Source of the DNA: Streptococcus mitis
GTDB lineage: Bacteria > Bacillota > Bacilli > Lactobacillales > Streptococcaceae
Length of the DNA: 64,000 bases
NCBI RefSeq assembly: GCF_013305725.1
Contig: NZ_CP047883.1
Span: forward strand, 723,001 to 787,000
Reading direction: 5' to 3'
Shown here: piece after piece, positions 12,795 through 22,009 of the stretch
Position numbering within the stretch: the stretch's first letter is position 1
Layout of the letters: each line of letters starts with the position of its first letter
The notes under the pieces: model-generated
What the model was told of the DNA's origin: nothing
Seen by the model: the letters and a program-made list of their open reading frames with translations, nothing else
Database searches by the model: none
Made by a program: the position numbers and the translations under genes

Positions 12795-12827
12795 CTTAGT
12801 GTCAGATGGATTTTTAAGGCTATTTTA

Positions 12828-12836
12828 TGGTATAAT
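12828..12836 (+). promoter_or_regulatory. extended -10 promoter of the licD island
   Basis: TGGTATAAT (TGnTATAAT) forty bases before the first licD start, right after the psr terminator. The -35 region is weak, as is common with extended -10 promoters in streptococci. Confidence 0.65.
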
Positions 12837-12875
12837 AAAACGATATAACTCGTTATTGAACAGAAGAGGAGAGAC

Positions 12876-13712
12876 ATGAGTGATTTGAAAGCGATTCAGG
12901 CTCGTAGTCTGGAAATGGCTGAATATTTCGTCGCATTTTGTAAAGAACATGATTTGCTTTGTTATCTTTGTGGTGGAGGTGCTATTGGTGCCCTTCGAAA
13001 CAAGGGGTTCATTCCTTGGGACGACGACCTAGACTTTTTTATGCCCCGTAAGGATTATGAAAAATTGGCAGAATTATGGCCTCGTTATGCAGATGAACGT
13101 TACTTCTTATCAAAGAGTAATAAGGATTTTGTCGATCGTAATCTTTTTATTACCATTCGTGACAAGGAGACCACCTGTATCAAGCCTTATCAGCAGGATT
13201 TGGATTTGCCACATGGTCTGGCCTTGGATGTTTTGCCTTTGGATTATTATCCGAAAAATCCAGCTGAGCGGAAAAAACAGGTTCTTTGGGCACTGATTTA
13301 TTCACTGTTTTGTGCGCAAACTATTCCAGAAAAGCATGGCGCACTTATGAAATGGGGAAGCCGTATTTTACTGGGGGTGACTCCCAAATCTCTCCGCTAT
13401 CATATTTGGAAAAAAGCTGAAAAAGAAATGACCAAGTACAGTCTGGCTGAGAGCGATGGAATCACGGAGTTATGCTCAGGGCCTGGCTACATGAGAAATA
13501 AGTACCCAATCGCATCTTTTGAAGATAATCTTTTCTTGCCATTTGAAGAGACAGAGATGCCCATTCCAGTTGGCTACGATGCCTATCTCAGCACTGCTTT
13601 TGGTGATTATATGACACCTCCACCAGCAGATAAGCAGCTACCACATCATGATGCGATTATAGCAGACATGGATAAGAGTTATAGAGAGTACAAGGGAGAA
13701 TACGGAGTATGA
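12876..13712 (+). CDS. LicD family phosphotransferase (licD3-like)
   Basis: 278 residues. It carries the LicD nucleotidyltransferase-fold signature GGGAIGALRNKGFIPWDDDLDFFMPRKDYEKL (about residues 29-60, with the metal-binding WDDDLD) and the C-terminal FGDYMTPPPADKQLPHHD block. LicD proteins transfer phosphorylcholine, or related phospho-substituents, from CDP-activated donors to teichoic acid sugars. It has a good ribosome binding site (GAGGAGAG). It lies in a run with a glycosyltransferase and other LicD modules, matching the teichoic-acid region with an extra licD known next to the aro operon of pneumococci. The precise acceptor is unknown. Confidence 0.85.
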   Translation: MSDLKAIQARSLEMAEYFVAFCKEHDLLCYLCGGGAIGALRNKGFIPWDDDLDFFMPRKDYEKLAELWPRYADERYFLSKSNKDFVDRNLFITIRDKETTCIKPYQQDLDLPHGLALDVLPLDYYPKNPAERKKQVLWALIYSLFCAQTIPEKHGALMKWGSRILLGVTPKSLRYHIWKKAEKEMTKYSLAESDGITELCSGPGYMRNKYPIASFEDNLFLPFEETEMPIPVGYDAYLSTAFGDYMTPPPADKQLPHHDAIIADMDKSYREYKGEYGV

Positions 13713-14677
13713 TGGGAGAAAAAATAAGCGTTATCGTTCCAGTCTACAATGTAGAAAACTATCTGGAACGATGTGTGGAGTCAATTCTTCATCAGACTTA
13801 TACCAATTTTGAACTAATCCTAATAAATGATGGATCTACTGATTCTAGTGGACAAATCTGTGATCATTTAGCAAATCAGTATGAGAATATCAAAGTTTAC
13901 CATATCGAAAATGCTGGTGTTTCAAATGCTAGAAATATGGGAATTCAGCTAGCGACGGGTTCTTGGGTTACCTTTATTGATAGCGATGATTTTGCTACCC
14001 AAGATTACTTAGCTACTTTAGCAAGTGCAGTTGAAGGGTTGAATGTAGGCTTTGTAATTGCTCCTCTACACCATATCAAAAATGGCATTGTAACAGACCT
14101 ACCTCCACATTCTGGAAAAACAGAACTCTGGTCAACAGAAGAAACCATGAAGGAACTACTGATGACTAGCAGAACGTCATTTTTTCCAGTCGCAAAACTG
14201 TTTAAGAGAGACCTGCTTGCGGATGAAAAGTTTAATACAAATTATCACCTAGCTGAAGATGCCTTATTTTTAACGGAATTGTTACTAAAGACAAGATGTA
14301 GTAGTGTATTCATTGATAAACCAATTTATTATTATGATCATCGTGAGGGAAGTGCGACAACATCTGTTAATCGGCATGTATTTGACACTATAAAAGTTTA
14401 TACGAGAATTATTGCTCAAGTATCACAAGTCTTTCCTAATTTAAAATACGAATTAATAAACAGAGAATGTTGGTCGTACATCACAGTTTACGATAAGATT
14501 ATCTTTACTTCACGTGAAGAGTATCAAAAGGAGAAAGCCGAGCTGAGGACTTGGATTGTTCAGCATCGACGCGAAATATGGAAGGATGCTTATTTCACTA
14601 CTTTTCGCAAGGTAGCGATCTTTTCACTTGTCATTTCTCCATGGCTATATAAGAAAATTGTTGGATTAAAAAACTAA
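13709..14677 (+). CDS. family 2 glycosyltransferase
   Basis: 322 residues, GT-A fold. The N-terminal nucleotide-sugar domain shows ISVIVPVYNVENYLERCVESI, the LINDGSTDSSGQICD block, ENAGVSNARNMGI and the metal-binding FIDSDDF (about residues 90-96). The C-terminal part is hydrophobic and basic and may touch the membrane. It probably adds a sugar to a lipid-linked teichoic acid or related precursor; donor and acceptor are not visible. It overlaps licD by four bases (ATGATG), so the two are coupled. Confidence 0.85.
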   Translation: MMGEKISVIVPVYNVENYLERCVESILHQTYTNFELILINDGSTDSSGQICDHLANQYENIKVYHIENAGVSNARNMGIQLATGSWVTFIDSDDFATQDYLATLASAVEGLNVGFVIAPLHHIKNGIVTDLPPHSGKTELWSTEETMKELLMTSRTSFFPVAKLFKRDLLADEKFNTNYHLAEDALFLTELLLKTRCSSVFIDKPIYYYDHREGSATTSVNRHVFDTIKVYTRIIAQVSQVFPNLKYELINRECWSYITVYDKIIFTSREEYQKEKAELRTWIVQHRREIWKDAYFTTFRKVAIFSLVISPWLYKKIVGLKN

Positions 14678-14698
14678 TATCATGAGAAGGAGTTGAAA

Positions 14699-16858
14699 AT
14701 GAATTTTTCAAAATTGGATGAATACTTTGAAAAATCAAAACTATGGATTGCGTATCTATTTGTTTTTATTTCGATTTTAAGTATGAGTTCACTGGTTTAT
14801 AAGATAGCAAATCCCCTCTACAAGGGATTATCAGCGATTGTGGTGCTTTATATTTGCTATACCTTATTGTTTAAGTGGAAAGAAATCACAGTAGATCGCA
14901 AATTTCTATCCTTATTTGGACTCTTAGCTGGAAGTCATCTGCTATCAGCTATTTTCAATCGCTCTGGACATCTGATTGGAAATGTGATTGAAATCCTCTT
15001 CATGGTAACCTATGTTTTATTATTTACCATGTTACAATCAGGGAAACTTAAAAAATTATTTGACTGGATTGCTTATACGGTTCAAATTGTATCTTTTTCT
15101 TCAGCAATTTTTGCGTTTGGTTTATTGATAAGTAGAGTCCTTATCCTATTTAAGATTGGCGAACAATCTTATTACTATGGTGTTATGAATGGACGTCTGT
15201 GGGGGATTGTTAATCCAAATGCTAGTGCGATATTTTCATACATTAGCATTATTTTGGCTATGTATTTGATTCATAAAGGAAGTAAATATTCTGTCTATCT
15301 TAAACTGAATAATGTGATTCAATTAGTTTACTTCGCAACCATGCAAAGTAGAGGAGCTTTATTATCTTTAGTGTTAATGATTGGGTTTTATAGTTTCTTT
15401 ATTAACGGTGGCAAGTTAGCTAAGCGATTTCTAATCTTTATTGTTTCTGCTTTACTTGTTTCTGCTGCTAACATCGGATTGAGTTATGTAACCTCTATTT
15501 ACATATCCTCGGGGAAAGCGACTGTATTAGACTTAAATAAAGGACAATCTTATGCAGAAACGGATTCTTCAGTTATAAAAAAAACAGGTGAACTTCATCT
15601 AATAGAAACAACACCTAGTGGTAGAACTTATATTTGGAAAAATGCTATCAAAATGGGAAGCGAGAAACCAATTTTTGGTTATGGTGTACGGAATGTTCCA
15701 GATTATTATACAAAATATTTCAGTAAATTTGAGATTCAAAATTCTCTCATTGGTGGAAACTTCCATAACATTTTGGTAACGGTATTTGTTAGTTCTGGAA
15801 TTTTAGGTTTAGTATCCTTTCTACTTCTACTAGGATATATAATTAAGCGCTTTTTGACTTATTTGATTGTTTCTAAAAAGAACTCTGAAAAGTTTATTAT
15901 GATTCTTTTCTTTGGCATCTTGTTCGGTCAATTATTTGAAAGTCAGATTATGTACTCAACTAATTTTATTAATATTATCTTTTGGTTGATTATTGGTTAT
16001 GGATTAGTTGTTTGCAAACGTGATGAAGGTATTCGTTATCAGGAAGTAACTGATATTAGAGAGATTCAACAGATGGAACTAGGAATCATGGAATACATTC
16101 ATGAAACTTGTCAGAAAATTGGTGTCAAATATTTCCTAGCTTATGGCAGTCTTATCGGTGTGGTTCGTCATAAAGGTTTTATTCCTTGGGATGATGACAT
16201 GGATATCTGTATGTTACGAGAAGATTATGAAAAGTTGCAAGACTATCTTATTGCTAACCCTGATGAACGTTACGAAGCGATGTCTTATAAAAATAATCTC
16301 AACTATGTCTATCCCTTCATGAAAGTGCAGGATAACCATACCTACTTGCTAGAAGAAGATGTTCGCATTGATTCAAATATGGGGATTTATGTAGATATTT
16401 TCCCTGTAGATGGCTACGAGAATGATGCAAATTTCAAGAACAAGATGACGAAGCTGATAAAGAAACGTCAATTGAGTTGCTATACATTTAAAGGTATCAC
16501 CAATACGAAAAGTGCATTAAATTCACTGATACGCTATATTTCAGTTATTATTTTTTATTTCACAAATACAAATAAATACGTTGCACAAATTGAAGAACTT
16601 GCTAAATCACGTAAAGTGTCGGATTATGAGGAAGTGGATTATCTTATCTACAAGGATATGAACAAACCAGTGTGGAGACGCGAATGGCTAGAACAAGTTA
16701 CTACTGGAACATTTGAAGGTAAGAAATTTACCATTCCGAAAAAATATCATGAAATTTTGACCTCAGACTACGGAGATTATATGCAATTACCGCCAGTTGA
16801 ACAAAGAGTATCTCATCATGATTTTAAATTGTGGAAGATTATTAAAAGGTCTAAATGA
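14699..16858 (+). CDS. O-antigen polymerase/ligase-like membrane protein fused to LicD domain
   Basis: 719 residues from the ATG at 14699 (AAGGAG six bases upstream; the TTG at 14693 is less likely). Residues 1 to ~440 hold about 10-12 membrane segments and a large loop with PSGRTYIWKNAIKMGSEKPIFGYG, then NFHNILVTVFVSSGILGL, the pattern of Wzy/WaaL polymerases and ligases. Residues ~450-719 form a full LicD domain (FLAYGSLIGVVRHKGFIPWDDDMDICML, and FTIPKKYHEIL...DYMQLPPVEQR). The likely job is to polymerise lipid-linked repeat units and decorate them with a phospho-substituent. The fusion is continuous with no frameshift. Codon use is AT-richer than in the aro operon. Confidence 0.85.
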   Translation: MNFSKLDEYFEKSKLWIAYLFVFISILSMSSLVYKIANPLYKGLSAIVVLYICYTLLFKWKEITVDRKFLSLFGLLAGSHLLSAIFNRSGHLIGNVIEILFMVTYVLLFTMLQSGKLKKLFDWIAYTVQIVSFSSAIFAFGLLISRVLILFKIGEQSYYYGVMNGRLWGIVNPNASAIFSYISIILAMYLIHKGSKYSVYLKLNNVIQLVYFATMQSRGALLSLVLMIGFYSFFINGGKLAKRFLIFIVSALLVSAANIGLSYVTSIYISSGKATVLDLNKGQSYAETDSSVIKKTGELHLIETTPSGRTYIWKNAIKMGSEKPIFGYGVRNVPDYYTKYFSKFEIQNSLIGGNFHNILVTVFVSSGILGLVSFLLLLGYIIKRFLTYLIVSKKNSEKFIMILFFGILFGQLFESQIMYSTNFINIIFWLIIGYGLVVCKRDEGIRYQEVTDIREIQQMELGIMEYIHETCQKIGVKYFLAYGSLIGVVRHKGFIPWDDDMDICMLREDYEKLQDYLIANPDERYEAMSYKNNLNYVYPFMKVQDNHTYLLEEDVRIDSNMGIYVDIFPVDGYENDANFKNKMTKLIKKRQLSCYTFKGITNTKSALNSLIRYISVIIFYFTNTNKYVAQIEELAKSRKVSDYEEVDYLIYKDMNKPVWRREWLEQVTTGTFEGKKFTIPKKYHEILTSDYGDYMQLPPVEQRVSHHDFKLWKIIKRSK

Positions 16859-16915
16859 CGGGATTGGGATTAAGAAACGTTTAAAAATATAGTCAAATTT
16901 AGGAGAATAAAACCT

Positions 16916-17728
16916 ATGTCTGAAAGAACTTTAACTCTTGAAGAAATCAAACAAGTAGAATTAGATATTTTAAAGTATCTTCATGATCTTTGTGAACAAC
17001 ATCAAATCAAATATTTTATTGATTTTGGAACATTACTAGGAGCTGTACGCCATAAAGGATTTATACCTTGGGATGATGATACAGATATTTCCTTAGCGCG
17101 TGATGAATTTGAAAAACTGTATAAGGTTTTAAAAAATGAAAATCATCCCTACTACAAATTAATTTCATTTAGAGAAACAAAGGGGTATCCTTACAGTTAT
17201 ATGCGAGTCTATGATGTGAGGACACGTCGAGATGCTAATCTTATAGATAAAACGGTTGTATTGGGAACCTGCGTTGACATCTTTCCATATGATGGTGTCG
17301 TAACGAAAGAAAGTGACCAGAAGAAAATGAAGCTCTACAAATATTTCATTCGTCTTTCTTCTTTGAATTTTAAAGGGATTAAGTCTGAGAATGGTGGACT
17401 TAAAAATCTCCCTCGTTATATGGGATCAGCTATTTTTCGCTTAACTTCCCCACAGATATGGAACCAAAAATTAGAGAGTCTTGCTTTGAAGTATAGTGTG
17501 GATCAAGCAACAGATCTCACTTGTACTATCTATGATCCCTATTATCCAGATGGTATAAAAAAAGAATGGCTCTATGATTTGATTGATATGCCGTATGAAA
17601 ACATTGTGGTCAAGGTTCCGAGAAAATACCATGAATTACTTGTCTACGAATTTGGAGAAAAATATATGAGTCCGCCACCCATTGAGCAACAAGTGCCAGG
17701 AGGAGATAAAAATTATTGGATTGATTAG
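16916..17728 (+). CDS. LicD family phosphotransferase
   Basis: 270 residues, a stand-alone LicD protein. The active-site block is FIDFGTLLGAVRHKGFIPWDDDTDISLARDEFEKL, and the C-terminal motif is VPRKYHELLVYEFGEKYMSPPP. It resembles the LicD half of the upstream fusion more than the first LicD of the island (both share VRHKGFIPWDDD and a YHE-L block), suggesting duplication. AGGAGA lies seven bases before the ATG. It presumably adds phosphorylcholine or a similar group at another position of the same polymer. Confidence 0.85.
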   Translation: MSERTLTLEEIKQVELDILKYLHDLCEQHQIKYFIDFGTLLGAVRHKGFIPWDDDTDISLARDEFEKLYKVLKNENHPYYKLISFRETKGYPYSYMRVYDVRTRRDANLIDKTVVLGTCVDIFPYDGVVTKESDQKKMKLYKYFIRLSSLNFKGIKSENGGLKNLPRYMGSAIFRLTSPQIWNQKLESLALKYSVDQATDLTCTIYDPYYPDGIKKEWLYDLIDMPYENIVVKVPRKYHELLVYEFGEKYMSPPPIEQQVPGGDKNYWID

Positions 17729-17767
17729 TATAAGTTTCTTATCTTTTAAAATAAAGGGGTTTTCAAG

Positions 17768-20359
17768 ATGAAAAATAAACAGTTAATAAAATTAGTTGGG
17801 TATAGTTTTCTTGTATTCTTTCTAGCGCTGATTCAGTTATCGCAAGGAGTAAATGCAAATACTATCTCTGCAGGTTCGGGCAATCGTATCCATTTCATAA
17901 ATACTAAAGCAAAATCTGGGAGTGACGCCATCCTTCTGGAAAGCAATGGTCACTATGCTTTGATTGATATGGGAGAAGACTATGATTTTCCTGATGGGAG
18001 TGACCCACGCTATCCAAGTCGTTGGGGAATTTCTATGAGAAATTATCAAGTATTAGAGGATAGATTGATTCGCCACCTAGATGAAATAGGTGTTAAAAAA
18101 TTAGATTTTATCATAGGAACTCATGTTCATAGTGATCATATTGGTGGAGCAGACGAAATACTCAATCGTTATCAGGTTGGTAAGTTTTATCTGAAAAAAT
18201 ATTCAGATGATCGAATCACAGCAAAGTGGGGGCTATGGGATAATCTTTTCAATTATGATAATGCTTTGAGAGCAGCTCAAAAACGAGGAGTTACGCTTAT
18301 CCAGAATATTTCAGATGAGGATAGCCATATAAAATTAGGTGATATGGATATCCAGCTCTACAACTATAAGAATGAATATGATGCTGACGGGAATCTGAAA
18401 AAAGTTCGAGATGATAACTCCAACTCCATTGTTTCAGTAGTGACTGTGGCAGGAAAGAGAATCTATCTTGGTGGAGATTTGGATAATGCCGAAGGAGCAG
18501 AAGATAAGTTAGGTCCAGTTATCGGCAAGGTTGATATGATGAAATGGAACCACCATTATGATGCGACAATTTCAAATACGATTAATTTCCTTGAAAACTT
18601 ATCACCAAAAATGATTATTCAGACAACTGGTGGAGATATTAATGTTGCTTCAACTAGAGAATACCTTCAGAAGAAAAATATTCAGGTTCTTCGTGCTGCT
18701 AGCCAAACTCAAGACGCTACTGTTTTTGATATTAGCGATAAAGGATTTGCTAATGTTTCAAATACCTTCCCTGATATCCCAGTAGTTGACGAAAAATGGT
18801 ATCAAGAAGATGGCTATTGGAAATATCGTTTGTCTGACGGGGAAATGGCTATCGGCTGGAAAGAGATTGGCGGAGCCACTTACTTCTTTAATGGAAAAGG
18901 ACAAATGCAAGCAGGCCGCTGGCTTCACCTTAATGACGACTGGGGAGAAAATGCCAAGGGGAATGATTACTATCTGAACAAAAATGGTAAAATGCAAACT
19001 GGTGGATGGTTCAAGCTAGATAACTCTTGGTATTATATCCAGTCGAATGGTGCTAGACGATTTAGCGAGCTCTCTGAAATTGGAGGGAAAAAATACCTTT
19101 TTGCGGCAGATGGTAAGATGCTGACAGGACACCAAGTTTTTAATGGTAAGAAGATGTTCTTTAGCGAAAGTGGCGTACTACAAATTTCAGGTAAGCCTTC
19201 AACTTGGCAAAAGATTGATTCAGCTTGGTATTTCTATGATGAGGATGGTCTAAAGACTGTCGGTAAAAAGAATATCAATGGAAGCACATACTACTTTAAT
19301 CAAGAAGGTGTCATGCAAACTGGCTGGGCCTTTGTTGATGGTCACTGGAACTATTTTGCAAGTTCTGGAGCTATGAAAACTGGCTGGGTCAAGGATCAGG
19401 AAACATGGTATTATCTGGATAAAGATGGCATCATGTTAACTGGCAGACAAGATATAAAGGGTATTCGTTACTATTTGAATGCTAGTGGTGCCATGCAGAC
19501 TGGCTGGAAGTGGCAAGACAATAGCTGGTACTTCTATACGAACTCAGGTGCTATGAAAACTGGTTGGTTGAAAGATAAAGAATCATGGTATTATTTGGAT
19601 CCAGAAACAGGTATCATGGCCGTAGGCTCTAAAGCGATTGATGGAAAAACCTATTTCTTTAAATCCTCAGGTAACATGCAAGTTGGCTGGCAGTGGTCAA
19701 ATGATGTCTGGCATTATTACGCTGCATCTGGTGCACTTCAAACTGGTTGGCTAAAATATCATGATATGTGGTATTATCTTGAATCTAAGGAAGGCGCTAT
19801 GTTGGTTGGACTCAATCAAGTAGATGGCAAGCAATATTACTTTAGTGCATCTGGTGCCATGCAGACTGGCTGGAAATGGTTTGATAATCATTACCGTTAC
19901 TTTGAATCAAATGGAGCCATGAAAACTGGTTGGATAAAAGACAAAGGCGTCTGGTATTATCTAAATCCTGAAGATGGTATTATGTTGGTTGGCCTTCAAA
20001 AAGTCAATAGTGATCAATATTACTTTGATTCAACAGGAGCGATGCAAACTGGCTGGAAACAGGTTGATGGTAATTGGTACTATTTCCAAGCAGATGGTTC
20101 CTTATTGAAAAATTCTACCACACCTGATGGTTATAAAGTTAATGAAGAAGGTGTATGGAGACAAGTAGTTACTGTTGATAAGCAGCAAAATCATTCTACA
20201 AACAAACAGGAAACATCTACTCTAACTGATAAATCAGACAAGATTAATAAGGCAGAAAAGCAAGAAAAACAAAAAGAAATGAACTCTTCTAATTCAGAAA
20301 AACAAAAAGAGGACTCAATTATAGAGTCAAGTAGTTCCGACAAGAAAGAAAAGGAATAA
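17768..20359 (+). CDS. pce: choline-binding phosphorylcholine esterase, Pce/CbpE-like, long repeat array
   Basis: 863 residues. It has a signal peptide (residues 1-31, cleavage near VNAN) and a metallo-beta-lactamase fold esterase (about 35-330) with the zinc motif THVHSDHIGG. Further ligand regions are in YLGGDLDNAEG and WNHHYDATI. About 21 choline-binding repeats (W-YYF---G-M-TGW type) span ~350-800. The tail of ~60 residues is rich in K, E, S and N, with no LPXTG. Pneumococcal Pce removes phosphorylcholine from teichoic acid; it is ~627 residues with roughly ten repeats, so this is a long relative. Its place beside three LicD modules suggests it edits the same polymer that they decorate. 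Confidence 0.88.
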   Translation: MKNKQLIKLVGYSFLVFFLALIQLSQGVNANTISAGSGNRIHFINTKAKSGSDAILLESNGHYALIDMGEDYDFPDGSDPRYPSRWGISMRNYQVLEDRLIRHLDEIGVKKLDFIIGTHVHSDHIGGADEILNRYQVGKFYLKKYSDDRITAKWGLWDNLFNYDNALRAAQKRGVTLIQNISDEDSHIKLGDMDIQLYNYKNEYDADGNLKKVRDDNSNSIVSVVTVAGKRIYLGGDLDNAEGAEDKLGPVIGKVDMMKWNHHYDATISNTINFLENLSPKMIIQTTGGDINVASTREYLQKKNIQVLRAASQTQDATVFDISDKGFANVSNTFPDIPVVDEKWYQEDGYWKYRLSDGEMAIGWKEIGGATYFFNGKGQMQAGRWLHLNDDWGENAKGNDYYLNKNGKMQTGGWFKLDNSWYYIQSNGARRFSELSEIGGKKYLFAADGKMLTGHQVFNGKKMFFSESGVLQISGKPSTWQKIDSAWYFYDEDGLKTVGKKNINGSTYYFNQEGVMQTGWAFVDGHWNYFASSGAMKTGWVKDQETWYYLDKDGIMLTGRQDIKGIRYYLNASGAMQTGWKWQDNSWYFYTNSGAMKTGWLKDKESWYYLDPETGIMAVGSKAIDGKTYFFKSSGNMQVGWQWSNDVWHYYAASGALQTGWLKYHDMWYYLESKEGAMLVGLNQVDGKQYYFSASGAMQTGWKWFDNHYRYFESNGAMKTGWIKDKGVWYYLNPEDGIMLVGLQKVNSDQYYFDSTGAMQTGWKQVDGNWYYFQADGSLLKNSTTPDGYKVNEEGVWRQVVTVDKQQNHSTNKQETSTLTDKSDKINKAEKQEKQKEMNSSNSEKQKEDSIIESSSSDKKEKE

Positions 20360-20365
20360 TGAGAA

Positions 20366-20405
20366 AATCCCCTGCTAGTAGAATAGTCTATTAGCAGGGG
20401 ATTCT
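20366..20405. terminator. bidirectional terminator between pce and flippase
   Basis: AATCCCCTGCTAGTAG / CTATTAGCAGGGGATT with a six-base loop, flanked by A and T runs. It can serve both converging genes. Confidence 0.9.
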
Positions 20406-20406
20406 T

Positions 20407-21885
20407 TTAATTTCTTTTAATCCTAGCAAGAGCAAGATTGAGTGCATAATGGAATGTTTTATCTTTTGTGATAAAAAGTATCAAGAGATAGTAGATTCCA
20501 CAGGTTACAACAGTCGAGAGTACCATGAGTATCATATTGAGGTTGACTGTATAAGAGTTGATTTGGAAAAGAAATTTAAAAGTGAAATAAATTGGAATGA
20601 ATCCGAGCGATACAATAGTATAGCGTGTTAAAGTAGTAAAGATCTCTTTTAAATCAAGTAGCTGATGTTTCTTGATAAAGTAAATTTCCAGTAGAACAAC
20701 TACAGTTTCTGCAATAATAGTAGTAGCAATGTAGTACTCTGGTGCAAAAATATTATTGAAATACAAGAGACTGTTGAGTAGGATATTAGCTCCGCCACCA
20801 ATAAAGTAAAAGGCTGTTAAACGATTTTCGTGGTCGTTGATGAAGATAATTTGTTTACCGAGAATCAACTCAATAGCCCAAATGATAGTTCGAAAGGCGA
20901 AGACACTAGTCACAATACCAGCTTCAAGGTATTTTTCAGAAGAGTAGATGACTGCAGCGTAGTTTCCTAATACCATCATCCCAATACTGGTTGGAATGAT
21001 AAGGAAGTAAAAGAGGGCAGCTCCTTGGTTCAGAAGATTTTTATAAGATTCGTAGTCTTTCTTACCGAGATAGTAGCCGAGACGTGGAATACTGACGTTG
21101 ATAGCTCCACTCAGGACACTGGCAATCAACATAACGATGCTAGAAGCAATGGTATAGTAAGAAATGTAGTTTTCATCAGGCCCTTTGGTGATAAACATTC
21201 TATCAAGTAAGGTGTATAGCATATTGGCATTAGCTAGAAGCAACATGGTCAAGAGTGGCTTAGATGCTTTGATTAATTCCATGAGACCAATTTTGACAAA
21301 GGAAACTTCTCTCTTGATCCAAAGAAAACTGAGCAGGTAGTTAAGGATAGTGGTTGCACTCATGATGATTGCATAAGGTACGATATCATTTGGAGTTTTA
21401 ACAAAGGTGAAGATAGCGACCAACATGGCAATACGAATAACCAAGGTCTTGTAAAGGATGAAGGCATAGTTTTCATAAGCCTCGTTCATCCACTCGATAT
21501 AAAGGAATTGGAAGAGAGCCTGGACACCAAGTATATAGTAGAGTTCTTTCAAATTTTCAATACTATTATCTAGGTAAATAAACAAAAAGTAGATACTTGT
21601 TGTAAGGACAGAAGTAATTACAGATATATAGAATAACTTTGAGAAGACATAATTAATCTTATCTTTATCGTCCTTAACCTTACTGATAGCTCGAATCCCG
21701 TAGTTATATATTCCAAAGGCGGCTAAAGGAATGACAAAGCTAGCCCAGGTATTGGCGGTATTGAAATAACCGTAGTTGGATTTGCTGAGAATCCGCGTCA
21801 GATAAGGATTGGTTATCAGCGGAAAAACGATATTGAGAACATTGACTAGTAAGCTAGCCAGTGCATTAACTTTTATATTTTTCAT
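20407..21885 (-). CDS. Wzx-type polysaccharide/teichoic acid flippase
   Basis: 492 residues from the ATG at 21885 (MKNIKVNALASLL). A longer reading to 22083 would run through the mecA promoter and is rejected. It has about 14 membrane segments of the MOP/Wzx exporter type. The N-terminus (VFPLITNPYLTRILSKSNYGYFNTANTWASF) is typical for flippases of lipid-linked repeat units such as pneumococcal TacF. It converges on the LicD/polymerase island and probably carries the undecaprenyl-linked repeat outward, where the polymerase acts. It is transcribed divergently from mecA. Confidence 0.87.
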   Translation of the reverse strand: MKNIKVNALASLLVNVLNIVFPLITNPYLTRILSKSNYGYFNTANTWASFVIPLAAFGIYNYGIRAISKVKDDKDKINYVFSKLFYISVITSVLTTSIYFLFIYLDNSIENLKELYYILGVQALFQFLYIEWMNEAYENYAFILYKTLVIRIAMLVAIFTFVKTPNDIVPYAIIMSATTILNYLLSFLWIKREVSFVKIGLMELIKASKPLLTMLLLANANMLYTLLDRMFITKGPDENYISYYTIASSIVMLIASVLSGAINVSIPRLGYYLGKKDYESYKNLLNQGAALFYFLIIPTSIGMMVLGNYAAVIYSSEKYLEAGIVTSVFAFRTIIWAIELILGKQIIFINDHENRLTAFYFIGGGANILLNSLLYFNNIFAPEYYIATTIIAETVVVLLEIYFIKKHQLLDLKEIFTTLTRYTIVSLGFIPIYFTFKFLFQINSYTVNLNMILMVLSTVVTCGIYYLLILFITKDKTFHYALNLALARIKRN

Positions 21886-21949
21886 TGTACTTTCTTTCTT
21901 GTATTGTAAAATGGTCTCTAGTATTATATCACATTCTCGCTTCATTCTT

Positions 21950-21978
21950 TTGATAAAATCGTAAAAATCTAGTATAAT
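21950..21978 (+). promoter_or_regulatory. mecA promoter
   Basis: TTGATA (21950-21955), a 17-bp spacer and TATAAT (21973-21978), which is nearly consensus. It lies between the divergent flippase gene and mecA. Confidence 0.85.
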
Positions 21979-22009
21979 AGATAGAACTGAAAGTATGAGG
22001 TTACTAGCA

